The notes below the pieces were generated by a model. It was not told the DNA's origin and made no database searches. It saw only the letters and a list, made by a program, of their open reading frames with translations. Of a DNA stretch of 39,855 bases, positions 23,916 through 32,095 are shown piece by piece; position 1 is the first letter of the stretch, and each line of letters starts with the position of its first letter. A program made the position numbers and the translations under genes. Location of the stretch: the NCBI GenBank assembly GCA_937139515.1, contig CAKZQI010000298.1, forward strand, positions 1-39,855. Direction: 5' to 3'. The stretch is from an uncultured Armatimonadota bacterium. GTDB taxonomy: Bacteria > Armatimonadota > Fimbriimonadia > Fimbriimonadales > GBS-DC.

Positions 23916-26278
23916 AGCCCGAGATGCCCGCGCTCACGCGCCTTGAGGTCATGCGCGGACTGCGCTGGGCGAACTGGGACGCTATCTTCATCACGCTCTA
24001 TATCGCCCTCACGACGGGCGCATTTCAGATTGGTTTAGCACGCTATTTTGGAGCGAACGACCTCTGGATTGGTATCATCACCTCGGTGCCCTCGTTGGCG
24101 GGCGCACTCCAGATTTTCACCGCCTACCTCGCTGACACCACACCCAGCCGCAAGCTGATGGTGCTGAAGTACGCTACCCTCTCACGCATTCCGCTATTGC
24201 TGATTGCGGTGTTGCCGTTCCTGTCGCCCGATTTCCCGCGCCTGTTCTCCTTCACGGCGCTCTTAATCCTCTCAGCGGTGATTGGGGCGTTTGCGGGACC
24301 TGCGTTCCTTGCATGGCTGAGCGACCTTGTACCACCTGACCATCGGGGGCGCTATTTCGGCAGGCGCAATATGATTTTGGGGCTGGTCTCGGCGGGTGCG
24401 GCGCTCCCTCCAGCGATTTTCTTGGACCAAGCCGTGAAGTACGAGCGTTTCCCCCAGACGGTGGCGTTCGGGGTGCTGTTTGGGTTGGGGGCGTTGTTCA
24501 CTTTCGCTTCGCTGTGGGCGTTGAGCCGAATGCCCGAACCGCCTCGCATACCTGCCACCGCGCGCGGGTTGAAGGGGATACTGGACTTTTACCGTGAGCC
24601 GTTCCGCTCGCGCAACTTCCGCCTCCTGCTTGGGTTCAACTCCTTCCTGGTGTTCGGGCAGATGTTCGCAGGGCAGTTCTTCACCGTCTACATGCTGGAG
24701 CAAATCAAGATGCCCTACCTGATGGTGCAGGTGACGGGGTTGGTCGCCGCTCTGTTCAGCAGTCTGGCGATGCCGGTGTGGGGCTATCTGGCGGACAAGT
24801 TTGGCAACAAGCCCCTGCTCATCCTCTCGCTGGGTGGGGTGACCTTTTTGCCCTACCTGTGGTTTTTGACCGACCCTGAACGCTACTTGTGGAGTGTGGG
24901 CGTGATTATGCTGATTCAGGTGTTCGCTGGGTCGCTCTGGGCGGGAGTCGGTTTGACCCAGTTCAACTTGAATGTGGCGGTGGCGCCTCCTCAACAGCGC
25001 GCGGTGTACATGGGAGCGCTGTCTACCGTCGTGGCGGTGATGGGGGGCATCGCCGCATTCGGCAGTGGTGCGGTGATGGAAGCGCTCAAGCCATATGTGG
25101 CAGACCCAGCGCGCTTTTTCATTCTGTTCGCCTGCGCCTCAGCCTTCCGACTGCTCGCCTTTCCGTGGCTCAGGGGCATCCAAGAACCGGAGGGGCGCAG
25201 CGCAGGCTATGTGATTGCCCAGCTCCGTTCCTCGGTGCGCCCGCGAGGGTGGCGCGCGATGCGTCAACTACGCCGTCAATCGGACGAGGCGACCCGCCTG
25301 CAAGCGATACGCACTCTCGCCCAAGAGCGCACGCCCTTGGCGGTGGAGGAGCTGGTCAGCGCGCTGAGCGACCCTGTGCTGGAGGTGCGCCGTGAGGCGG
25401 CGCGTGCGCTGGGCGAGATTGGCGATGCGCGCGCCGTGCCCGCCCTGCTGAGAGCGATGCAAGACCCTGCCAGCAACATCCTGCTGGAGTGCGCAGAGGC
25501 ACTCGGCAAAATCGGCAGCCCTGAGGCGGTGCCCGAGCTCGTGCAGTTGTTAGACCATCCGACGATTGAGGCGCGGATGTCGGCGATTCAAGCCCTCCGC
25601 CAGATTGTAGACCCCCGCGCCCTCACGCCCCTGATTGAACGGCTCCCTCACGTGCCCGGTCCGCTGGAGCAGTCCAGTTTGCTGGAGGCAATTGAGGCGA
25701 CGCTCAGCCGAGTTTCAGACCCGCACCTGCTGAGCAATGTTTCGGGGTTGGAGAGCCTCCCTGCGTGGCTCGATTCGCCTCATCCGAATGTACGCGCTGA
25801 TTGTGCGGGTGCGCTGGCGCAACTACCCTCTGACCCCCAGCTGGCTCCGATTTTGCGTTCCCACCTGAAAGACGAGACTGACCCTGCGGTGTTGACCAAC
25901 TTGGCGCGCGCTATAGCCCAACACGGCGCTCTGGGCGACCTACCGTTGTTAGCGCAAGGGATGGCGCGGGTTCAGTCGCCTCTGGCGCGTCAGCAGGTGG
26001 CGCTGAGTATTGCGCGCTTGGCAGGACAATACGAACGGCTCTATGCCCTACTGACTGCCGACGAGATGGGGCGCGACCGCTTATTGGAGCGTCTGCTGGC
26101 GCCTCACCTGCGGGAACATCCCGAACTGTCGGACGCACTGCGTGCCTACGCTTACGGCGACTATCGCACGGCGTTGGAAACCCTGCTCAGCGTCTATCCA
26201 GACCACCCCCTGCTGACAGCGATACGCGCCGTGCCCGATTGCGTTGAATCATGGTTGCTCGCAGTGAGTTTGATTTAG
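23912..26278 (+). CDS. MFS transporter fused to HEAT/PBS-lyase repeats
   Basis: A 788-residue fusion. Residues 1-430 or so form a 12-span major facilitator transporter, with the inter-helix motif DLVPPDHRGRYFGRRNMI and hydrophobic helices throughout. From about residue 450 the sequence becomes soluble and contains HEAT/PBS-lyase-type repeats of about 31 residues (EVRREAARALGEIGDARAVPALLRA, ECAEALGKIGSPEAVPELVQLL, ARMSAIQALRQIVDPRALTPLIERL), then a less regular helical tail. HEAT domains usually bind other proteins, so the tail may couple transport to a partner, which is inference. The start GTG overlaps the lipoprotein stop. The gene is convergent with mutS, 4 bp away. The transported substrate is unknown. 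Confidence 0.88.
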   Translation: MKPEMPALTRLEVMRGLRWANWDAIFITLYIALTTGAFQIGLARYFGANDLWIGIITSVPSLAGALQIFTAYLADTTPSRKLMVLKYATLSRIPLLLIAVLPFLSPDFPRLFSFTALLILSAVIGAFAGPAFLAWLSDLVPPDHRGRYFGRRNMILGLVSAGAALPPAIFLDQAVKYERFPQTVAFGVLFGLGALFTFASLWALSRMPEPPRIPATARGLKGILDFYREPFRSRNFRLLLGFNSFLVFGQMFAGQFFTVYMLEQIKMPYLMVQVTGLVAALFSSLAMPVWGYLADKFGNKPLLILSLGGVTFLPYLWFLTDPERYLWSVGVIMLIQVFAGSLWAGVGLTQFNLNVAVAPPQQRAVYMGALSTVVAVMGGIAAFGSGAVMEALKPYVADPARFFILFACASAFRLLAFPWLRGIQEPEGRSAGYVIAQLRSSVRPRGWRAMRQLRRQSDEATRLQAIRTLAQERTPLAVEELVSALSDPVLEVRREAARALGEIGDARAVPALLRAMQDPASNILLECAEALGKIGSPEAVPELVQLLDHPTIEARMSAIQALRQIVDPRALTPLIERLPHVPGPLEQSSLLEAIEATLSRVSDPHLLSNVSGLESLPAWLDSPHPNVRADCAGALAQLPSDPQLAPILRSHLKDETDPAVLTNLARAIAQHGALGDLPLLAQGMARVQSPLARQQVALSIARLAGQYERLYALLTADEMGRDRLLERLLAPHLREHPELSDALRAYAYGDYRTALETLLSVYPDHPLLTAIRAVPDCVESWLLAVSLI

Positions 26279-26282
26279 GCAA

Positions 26283-28907
26283 TTACTTGATCTGACGCTT
26301 CCACGCCTCTATCTTCATCAGCGCCTCTACAGGGGTGATGGAGCTGGTGTCCAGCTGGCGTATCTCTTCCAGCACGGGATGCTCCTCGGCTTCAAAAAGC
26401 GTCAGTTGCAGTTTGCGCGTTTGGATGGACGGTGCGCTCTCGCTGGGGGGTTGAATGGCGCCCTGTACCCCACGCTTTTCAAACTCACGCAGGACGCTCT
26501 CGGCGCGGTTCACCACTTCGGGGGGTGCGCCTGCCATTCGCGCCACATGCACGCCATAACTGCGGTCGGTCCCGCCCGGAAGCACCTTATGGAGCCAGAT
26601 GATACGGTCGCCCTGTTCCTTGACGGCGACGCGGTAGTTGGCTACGCCCTCCAAGCGGTTCGCCAACTCGTTCAGATAGTGGTAGTGGGTGGCGAAGAGG
26701 GTCTTACAGCCGACGGCGTGCAGGTACTCGGCGACCGCCCACGCAATCGCCAAGCCGTCGTAGGTGCTGGTGCCCCGCCCGATTTCGTCCAGAATGACCA
26801 GACTGCGCGGGGTGGCGTTGTTGAGGATATTGGCGGTCTCGCTCATCTCCACCATGAAGGTGGATTGCCCTGTGGCGAGTTCGTCGCGTGCGCCCACGCG
26901 CGTGAAGATGCGGTCTACTAGTCCAATCTCGGCACTGTCGGCGGGCACGAAACTGCCCAGATGCGCCATCAGCACAATCAACGCACACTGGCGAATATAG
27001 GTGCTTTTGCCACTCATGTTGGGACCTGTGAGGATAATCAAGCGTTGTTGGGGGTGCAGGTGGCAGTCGTTGGGCACGAAGGGGTTCTCGCTGTAGCGCT
27101 CCACAACGGGATGGCGTCCTCCCTGAATGAGGATGCGGTCTTCCGTGTCCACTATCGGGCGTACATAGTTGTAGCGCACGGCGTTCTCTGCGAAGGTGCA
27201 CAGGCAGTCTAGGTCGGCAATTGCACGGGCGACCTCCTGAAGCGCGGGCGTCTGGCGCGCCACTTCGTCCCGAACGGCGCAGAACAGGTTGTATTCCAGC
27301 GTGGTAATCCGTTCGTCGGCGCTGTTGAGGATGGCTTCTTTCTCTTTCAGTTCGGGCGTGATGAAGCGCTCGGCGTTGGTGGTGGTCTGCTTGCGGATGT
27401 AGTGGCTGGGCACTTTGCTCAGGTGGGGCTTGGTGACCTCGATGTAGTAGCCGAACACGGCGTTGTAGCCGACTTTGAGGCTGGGGATGCCTGTGCGCTC
27501 CCGCTCTTGACGCTCCAGTTGAGCAATCCACACCTGCCCTTCCTGCTTGATGGTGCGCTGGCGGTCTAACTCAGGGTCGTAGCCCTCTCGGATGAGCCCG
27601 CCCGATTTGAGGTCGGCGGGTGGCTCGTCCACCAGCGCACGCTGGAGCAGGGCACAGAGCTCCTCCAGTGGGTTGAGGCGCCACTCAATCTGCCTAAGCA
27701 GGCTGGGCGGGTTCTCTTGCTGGGCGAGCAGTTCAGTGAGGGTGGCGCGCAGGGTGGGCAGTTGCTCCAGCGAGGTGCGCAGGGCGACCAAATCGCGTGC
27801 GTTCGCGGTGCCTGCGCTGGCGCGTGCGCTGATGCGCTCTATGTCATTCAGCCGATGTAGGCTCTCACGCAGGGCATCACGGATAGTGCTGTGGCGCACG
27901 AGCAGTTCAACCGCATCTTGGCGGGCGTGGATGCCTTCCAAGTTCAATAGAGGCTCGTCCAGCCAGCGTCGGAGGGTGCGGGCGCCCATCGGTGTGCGGG
28001 TGCTGTCCAGCACTGCCAGCAGGGTGTAGCGCTTGGAGCCGTCCAGCTGATTGCGCGTGAGTTCCAAATGACGCCGTGCGACCGAGTCGAGGTACATAAA
28101 CTGCCCAACCGAGTAGGTGGCGAGCGTGCGAATGTGGCTGAGCGCAGGGAGCTGGTTCTGCTGGAGATACTTCAGCACGAGCGCGGCGGCGTCCAGCCCG
28201 CGCGTGTACTCCTCACAGCCGAACCCGCGCAGCGACTCCACTTGGAAATGCTCCAGCAGGATGGTGCGCGCTTCGCGTCCCAGCCACTGCTCGGCGCACA
28301 CGGGGGTAATCGTCGCTTGGGTCTGTTCCTTGAGCAGGCTGATGAGTTCCTCTTGGTGTTCGGGCACGAGGATTTCGGCGGGTTGCAGGCGGAAGATTTC
28401 GTCTAAGAGTTTCTGCAGGCGCTGTTCGCCCGCCACTTCGGTCGTCAAGAACTCGCCGGTGGACACATCGACCACGCTCAGCCCGTGCGCGGGTTCGCCA
28501 ATCACCGCCGCCACGAGGTAGTTGTTGCTCTGGGCGTCGAGCATTGAGTCCTCAAGCAGGGTGCCGGGCGTCAGCACGCGGGTCACTTTGCGTTTGACCA
28601 GCCCTTTGGCGAGCTTGGGGTCTTCCACTTGGTCGCAGATGGCGACTCGGTATCCCTTCTGGATGAGCCGTGCGAAGTAGCGTTCGTAGGCGTGGATGGG
28701 GATGCCCGCCATCGGGATGCGCCCGTTGGAGCCGTCTTCGCGTCCGGTGAGGGCGATTTCGAGTGCCTGGGCGGCGATTTCGGCATCGGCGCCGTAGAAC
28801 TCGTAGAAGTCGCCCACCTGCATCGCCAGCAGGACATCCGGATGCTCTGCCTTGATACGAAAATATTGCTGAAGCAGTTGAGTTTGGGGTCTAAAACTCT
28901 GCGCCAT
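26283..28907 (-). CDS. mutS: DNA mismatch repair protein MutS
   Basis: An 874-residue MutS. The mismatch-reading Phe-x-Glu lies at F34-Y-E36 in QVGDFYEFYG. Later come the connector and lever domains, the clamp region, and the ATPase with Walker A ILTGPNMSGKSTYIRQ, the signature GQSTFMVEMSETANILNNAT, Walker B SLVILDEIGRGTSTYDGLAIAW and THYHYLNEL. It binds base mismatches and starts methyl- or nick-directed repair. No mutL is adjacent. Its ATG is 8 nt after a GG-TATACT box, suggesting leaderless transcription. Confidence 0.97.
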   Translation of the reverse strand: MAQSFRPQTQLLQQYFRIKAEHPDVLLAMQVGDFYEFYGADAEIAAQALEIALTGREDGSNGRIPMAGIPIHAYERYFARLIQKGYRVAICDQVEDPKLAKGLVKRKVTRVLTPGTLLEDSMLDAQSNNYLVAAVIGEPAHGLSVVDVSTGEFLTTEVAGEQRLQKLLDEIFRLQPAEILVPEHQEELISLLKEQTQATITPVCAEQWLGREARTILLEHFQVESLRGFGCEEYTRGLDAAALVLKYLQQNQLPALSHIRTLATYSVGQFMYLDSVARRHLELTRNQLDGSKRYTLLAVLDSTRTPMGARTLRRWLDEPLLNLEGIHARQDAVELLVRHSTIRDALRESLHRLNDIERISARASAGTANARDLVALRTSLEQLPTLRATLTELLAQQENPPSLLRQIEWRLNPLEELCALLQRALVDEPPADLKSGGLIREGYDPELDRQRTIKQEGQVWIAQLERQERERTGIPSLKVGYNAVFGYYIEVTKPHLSKVPSHYIRKQTTTNAERFITPELKEKEAILNSADERITTLEYNLFCAVRDEVARQTPALQEVARAIADLDCLCTFAENAVRYNYVRPIVDTEDRILIQGGRHPVVERYSENPFVPNDCHLHPQQRLIILTGPNMSGKSTYIRQCALIVLMAHLGSFVPADSAEIGLVDRIFTRVGARDELATGQSTFMVEMSETANILNNATPRSLVILDEIGRGTSTYDGLAIAWAVAEYLHAVGCKTLFATHYHYLNELANRLEGVANYRVAVKEQGDRIIWLHKVLPGGTDRSYGVHVARMAGAPPEVVNRAESVLREFEKRGVQGAIQPPSESAPSIQTRKLQLTLFEAEEHPVLEEIRQLDTSSITPVEALMKIEAWKRQIK

Positions 28908-28915
28908 TGCGAGAG

Positions 28916-28921
28916 AGTATA
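28916..28921 (-). promoter_or_regulatory. -10 box of mutS (leaderless geometry)
   Basis: Minus-strand GG-TATACT ends 8 nt before the mutS ATG, in the short gap between mutS and the methyltransferase stop. Confidence 0.5.
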
Positions 28922-28933
28922 CCCCGCCTCTGC

Positions 28934-29836
28934 TTATGTAAAGAGGAGCTTCTGCTCAAGAATAGCGCTAATCCGTTTCTGGGCAGTACGAATATACTCT
29001 GGCTCCAGCTCATAGCCGACGAACTGCCGTCCTGCCTTGAGCGCAGCAACCGCTGTGGTTCCACTTCCCATAAATGGGTCAAGCACTATCTCATCCGAGT
29101 AGGTGTACAGTTGGATACAACGGTAGGGAAGCTCTACTGGAAACGGGGCGGGATGCCCTACTTTGGACGCTTGTTCCGCTCCGAATCGCCAAACGCTCTT
29201 CGTGTACTCTAAAAACTCGTCGCGAGTGATGGTGGCTCGGCGTCCCTCTACTTCGGGACGGCCAAAAGTCTGCTTAGAAAACACCATGATATACTCGTGA
29301 GTATCCCTTAGCGTCGGGTTGCGTGGCGAGCACCAGCTTCCCCATGCGGTGGAGGGGCTGGCGCTGGACGCTTTATCCCAAATGATTTCCCCACGCATCA
29401 GGAAGCCCATCTCAAGCATATCTTCGATGAGGAATCCATGCAGGGGCAGGTACGGTCGTCGCCCCAAGTTCGCCACATTGATACAGGCGCGACCTCCGGG
29501 CACCAGCACTCTGTAAACTTCTGCCATCACGCGCTTCATAAAGGCGCGGTACTCGTCCAGCGTCATGTCCTCGTCATAAGTTTTTCCAACATTGTAGGGC
29601 GGTGAGGTCACCATCAAGTGTACCGACGCATCAGGCAGTTCCTCCATCACTTCAGAACTTTTGCAGAAAATCTTGTTGAGGTGTTCCTCAGGGATGGGAT
29701 TTTCAAAGTAGTCCACGGACACTTCTTTAGGCAAATCCTCGTAGAGCCTTCTGCTGTAGAAGGTGGACGAGTCGTGTCCTATCCGTGCTGGACTGCCGAA
29801 ATCGCTGGTTTTGGAGCCTTTGCGTCGTCGATTCAT
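28934..29836 (-). CDS. Beta-class DNA methyltransferase (N4-cytosine or N6-adenine)
   Basis: A 300-residue methyltransferase of a type II restriction-modification pair. The catalytic motif IV T77-S-P-P-Y-N lies N-terminal to the SAM-binding motif I (D253-P-F-M-G-S-G-T-T), so the motif order is that of the beta class; SPPY is often seen in N4-cytosine enzymes but does not prove it. FSKQTF and the LVPGGRACINVANLG strand fit the fold. The target site cannot be predicted. Its ATG overlaps the endonuclease stop by 4 bp (ATGA), so both are read from one transcript with the endonuclease first. Confidence 0.93.
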   Translation of the reverse strand: MNRRRKGSKTSDFGSPARIGHDSSTFYSRRLYEDLPKEVSVDYFENPIPEEHLNKIFCKSSEVMEELPDASVHLMVTSPPYNVGKTYDEDMTLDEYRAFMKRVMAEVYRVLVPGGRACINVANLGRRPYLPLHGFLIEDMLEMGFLMRGEIIWDKASSASPSTAWGSWCSPRNPTLRDTHEYIMVFSKQTFGRPEVEGRRATITRDEFLEYTKSVWRFGAEQASKVGHPAPFPVELPYRCIQLYTYSDEIVLDPFMGSGTTAVAALKAGRQFVGYELEPEYIRTAQKRISAILEQKLLFT

Positions 29837-30399
29837 TGCTCATCCTCCTGTTGCCACAGCTCAATCCACTGCTGGAGCGACTGTTCTCTTAGTTCGGCGC
29901 GACTCTTCGAAATCCTCCAAGAGATGCTCAATCGCTTTGTGTGAGGTTGTGCCAACATCTGGCTGACCGCCTCACGAGAGATTTCAACTCCACGCGGGTT
30001 AGTGCCTGGTTTGGGCAGGTTCAAGAACTTGCTCCTGCCTATATCCTGCAACACTCTGTTTTGCACCTCTATCGGTATGACGAACAAGCCTCCCTCACAG
30101 TCTTTGCAAATTGTCGCAAGTAGAATGTCAACTTTGGGGTTATAGGTATCGTAGAAAGCTTGTGCCGCGCTTGCATCCACCGTCCAACTGACCTTGAACG
30201 AGGGAACCGCTGTAGGCGTAGAGAGCGTGATGGTCTTTATGGATACACCGTAGCCTCCGACCAGCACATCGGCTTCGGGTTCTATCACCGAGACATCTGG
30301 ATTAACTTGGTGCTTCCCGAACTTGTAGATAAGTAAGGCAATCAAGACCTTCTCGCGGAGTGTGCCTGCTTCCATTCCCACACGCCCACCCCGCTCCAC
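29833..30399 (-). CDS. Putative type II restriction endonuclease (probable frameshifted gene)
   Basis: A 188-residue protein directly upstream of and overlapping the methyltransferase, the standard place for a partner endonuclease. A possible PD-(D/E)xK core is EADVLVGGYGVSIKT with Asp44 and Lys55; the middle acidic residue is not obvious. I cannot name the family or its recognition site. The GTG at 30399 is probably not the real start: in-frame coding-like sequence continues upstream (residues LPLLFALAEVQ), and another frame starting with a GTG at 30500 reads MQSKRPILNLFDDPALNLKY and would join it by restoring one base near 30430. The gene therefore looks frameshifted near its start, or else starts internally. 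Confidence 0.7.
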   Translation of the reverse strand: MERGGRVGMEAGTLREKVLIALLIYKFGKHQVNPDVSVIEPEADVLVGGYGVSIKTITLSTPTAVPSFKVSWTVDASAAQAFYDTYNPKVDILLATICKDCEGGLFVIPIEVQNRVLQDIGRSKFLNLPKPGTNPRGVEISREAVSQMLAQPHTKRLSISWRISKSRAELREQSLQQWIELWQQEDEQ

Positions 30400-30410
30400 T
30401 TGAACCTCGG

Positions 30411-30500
30411 CTAAGGCAAACAGCAGAGGAAGTTTGCTCTGTATTTTAGGTTGAGCGCTGGGTCATCAAACAGGTTCAGTATGGGTCGCTTGCTTTGCAC
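30411..30500 (-). pseudogene. Out-of-frame 5' part of the restriction endonuclease gene
   Basis: A 29-codon open frame starts at a GTG at 30500, 11 nt after a TATAGT box, and ends in TAG at 30411-30413. Its sequence (LFDDPALNLKYRANF) joins naturally to the LPLLFALAEVQ stretch of the next frame if one T is added to the TT at about 30430. This may be a real lesion or a sequencing/assembly error. Confidence 0.5.
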
Positions 30501-30511
30501 GATAGGATTTT

Positions 30512-30517
30512 ACTATA
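30512..30517 (-). promoter_or_regulatory. -10 box of the restriction-modification operon
   Basis: Minus-strand GG-TATAGT, 11 nt upstream of the GTG at 30500. It reads away from the neighbouring membrane protein gene. Confidence 0.4.
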
Positions 30518-30539
30518 CCTCATAGGTGGCGCATAAGCA

Positions 30540-30577
30540 AGGGGTGAGACAGCGAATTTCAAAACCTGCTTACCCCT
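30540..30577 (-). terminator. Possible terminator after the sigma operon
   Basis: On the minus strand, AGGGGTAAG at the stop codon of the membrane protein pairs with CTCACCCCT 20 nt on (9 bp with one G-T). The tail is only weakly T-rich, so support is modest. Confidence 0.35.
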
Positions 30578-31149
30578 CACTCACTCGCGGTTGGGAGTTC
30601 CATCGTCTCGCCGAACATCGGGCTGAGTATGCCCCCAACCGCCTGAAAGACCCAGTAAAGCCCCAGCGCCCACCCGAACAGCGGTATCCACACCACCGCG
30701 ATGAACAACGCCGTGCCGACCAATACCGCCCAGCCGGGCGCGACCTCAGGGCGGGCGAAAACCGACAGCACCAGTGTGCCGAGGTTCCACATCACCGCTC
30801 CAAACCCCAGCAACACCAACAACACAAACCCCAACAGCAGAAGCGCAATCACCAAGTTCACTGCTTGATTGTTGCCCACCCGCTCACTGAGCAAGCCGAG
30901 CAGGGCTATCACCAGCGCGAAACCCAGCGTGATGAGCGCACCGCGTATCACGACCGTGCGATGGGCACGGGTAATCCCTTGCAGGCACTGGCGCGACAGA
31001 TTGCTAAACAGGCTAATCGCCACCAAGCCCACACCCGACAGCGCCAAGTAGATTAGCAGAACCCCAGCAATCCCTGTTCCCACTGGCTCCTCCTGAGCAA
31101 GCGCGAGGGTCGGCAGAACCGCTAGCCATGCTGTCAGCAATCGCCTCAT
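30577..31149 (-). CDS. Membrane protein of unknown function, last gene of the sigma operon
   Basis: A 190-residue protein. The N terminus is signal-peptide-like (MRRLLTAWLAVLPTLALAQEE) and four further hydrophobic segments follow (GVLLIYLALSGVGLVAISLF, IRGALITLGFALVIALLGLL, VIALLLLGFVLLVLLGFGAVMW, WAVLVGTALFIAVVWIPLFGWAL). It has no recognised domain. Its ATG overlaps the anti-sigma stop by 4 bp, so it belongs to the sigma/anti-sigma operon and may be part of the signal that releases the sigma factor, which is inference. Confidence 0.8.
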   Translation of the reverse strand: MRRLLTAWLAVLPTLALAQEEPVGTGIAGVLLIYLALSGVGLVAISLFSNLSRQCLQGITRAHRTVVIRGALITLGFALVIALLGLLSERVGNNQAVNLVIALLLLGFVLLVLLGFGAVMWNLGTLVLSVFARPEVAPGWAVLVGTALFIAVVWIPLFGWALGLYWVFQAVGGILSPMFGETMELPTASE

Positions 31150-31562
31150 CCCAGCACCCCCTGCAGGTGTTTCCAGAGGCTTAGCGCAAGGTTCAGAATC
31201 TGCTCAGAAAACACGGCGAATTCGGAATAGGGCCAATAATTCCCCAACTGGCTCAAATAGCCCTGAGCGAACCACCGGCTGACTAACCACGCCGAAGGCA
31301 CACACAACACCAGCCACAGCGCCGCCATCTCGCGCAGGGCGAGTGTGGGCGGGAGCGATACAGCGATTCGGCGCCCTCGTGGGGCGGGCAGGCGGGGCAG
31401 GTCGCGTAGGGCGTCGCTAATCCGAACCCAGCCCACCACCTTGCGCTGACAATCCGGGCACTCCCGCAGATGCGCCTCCACACGAGCGCGCTCAGACTCT
31501 GCGAGCCAGCCCTCTACAAAATCGTGTAGGTGCGGTTCCAACTCAGCGCATTCGGTTCTCAT
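31146..31562 (-). CDS. Zinc-finger anti-sigma factor (zf-HC2 type)
   Basis: A 138-residue protein with the ZAS signature His31-x3-Cys35-x2-Cys38 in HLRECPDC, one central-to-C-terminal membrane span (MAALWLVLCVPSAWLV) and an extracytoplasmic tail. Such proteins hold an ECF sigma factor at the membrane until a signal frees it. The start at the ATG of MRTECAELEP is chosen because it overlaps the sigma stop (ATGA); the longer frame to 31583 lies within the sigma gene. Confidence 0.92.
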   Translation of the reverse strand: MRTECAELEPHLHDFVEGWLAESERARVEAHLRECPDCQRKVVGWVRISDALRDLPRLPAPRGRRIAVSLPPTLALREMAALWLVLCVPSAWLVSRWFAQGYLSQLGNYWPYSEFAVFSEQILNLALSLWKHLQGVLG

Positions 31563-32095
31563 CCTAACTCTTCCTCCATCCACTGCCTGAGGCTCTCACG
31601 GGCGCGGTAGAGCCAAGTCTTCACTGTGCCCACCGGCACATCCAACGCCTGCGCCACCTGCTGGAGCGGGAGCTCCTCGTAATAGTGGAGCAACAGTGCC
31701 GTCCTTTGATTAGGAGGCAGGCGCAGGATGAGCCGTTGAAGCGTGCGTTGGCGCTCTCGTTCGTAGAGCTGCTCCTCCCAAGTCAGGCTTGGTGGCATCG
31801 CCTTCAAGGCGCGTTCCATCTTTTGCTGTTCGGTGTTTCGGTTGCGTCGGGCGTTCAGACATAGGCGCGCTGTGAGACACAAAAGCCAAGTCGCAAACGA
31901 CTGGCTGGGGTCATACAGCGCCAGCCGTGTGTAGGCGCGCAGGAACGACTCTTGCATCAAATCCTGCGCCCAGTCCGCCTCGCCCAGAATGCGGAACGCC
32001 AACGAGAACACGCGGTCGCGGTAGCGCTCCACCAACTGGTCAAAGGCGGTCGTATCGCCTTGTAAACACTGGTTCACAAGTTCGGCATCGCTCAT
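31559..32095 (-). CDS. RNA polymerase ECF-type sigma factor
   Basis: A 178-residue sigma-70 family protein with region 2 (DAELVNQCLQGDTTAFDQLVERYRDRVFSLAFRIL, QDLMQESFLRAY, FATWLLCLTARLCLNARR) and region 4 (RLPPNQRTALLLHYYEELPLQQVAQALDVPVGTVKTWLYRARESLRQ). It recruits core RNA polymerase to alternative promoters and is controlled by the anti-sigma protein encoded immediately downstream. It begins 1 bp after the stop of the secreted protein gene. Its target promoters are not identifiable with confidence; a GAAAC-like box upstream of the operon might be an autoregulatory one. Confidence 0.96.
   Translation of the reverse strand: MSDAELVNQCLQGDTTAFDQLVERYRDRVFSLAFRILGEADWAQDLMQESFLRAYTRLALYDPSQSFATWLLCLTARLCLNARRNRNTEQQKMERALKAMPPSLTWEEQLYERERQRTLQRLILRLPPNQRTALLLHYYEELPLQQVAQALDVPVGTVKTWLYRARESLRQWMEEELG

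Noticed and set aside
29833-30399. Naming the endonuclease by a specific family and site
   Set aside because: Only a weak PD-(D/E)xK-like pattern is visible; no reliable family match can be made by eye.
30526-31056. A 176-codon plus-strand frame opposite the membrane protein gene
   Set aside because: Its Gln/His/Arg-rich composition is the antisense of Leu/Val codons; no domain.
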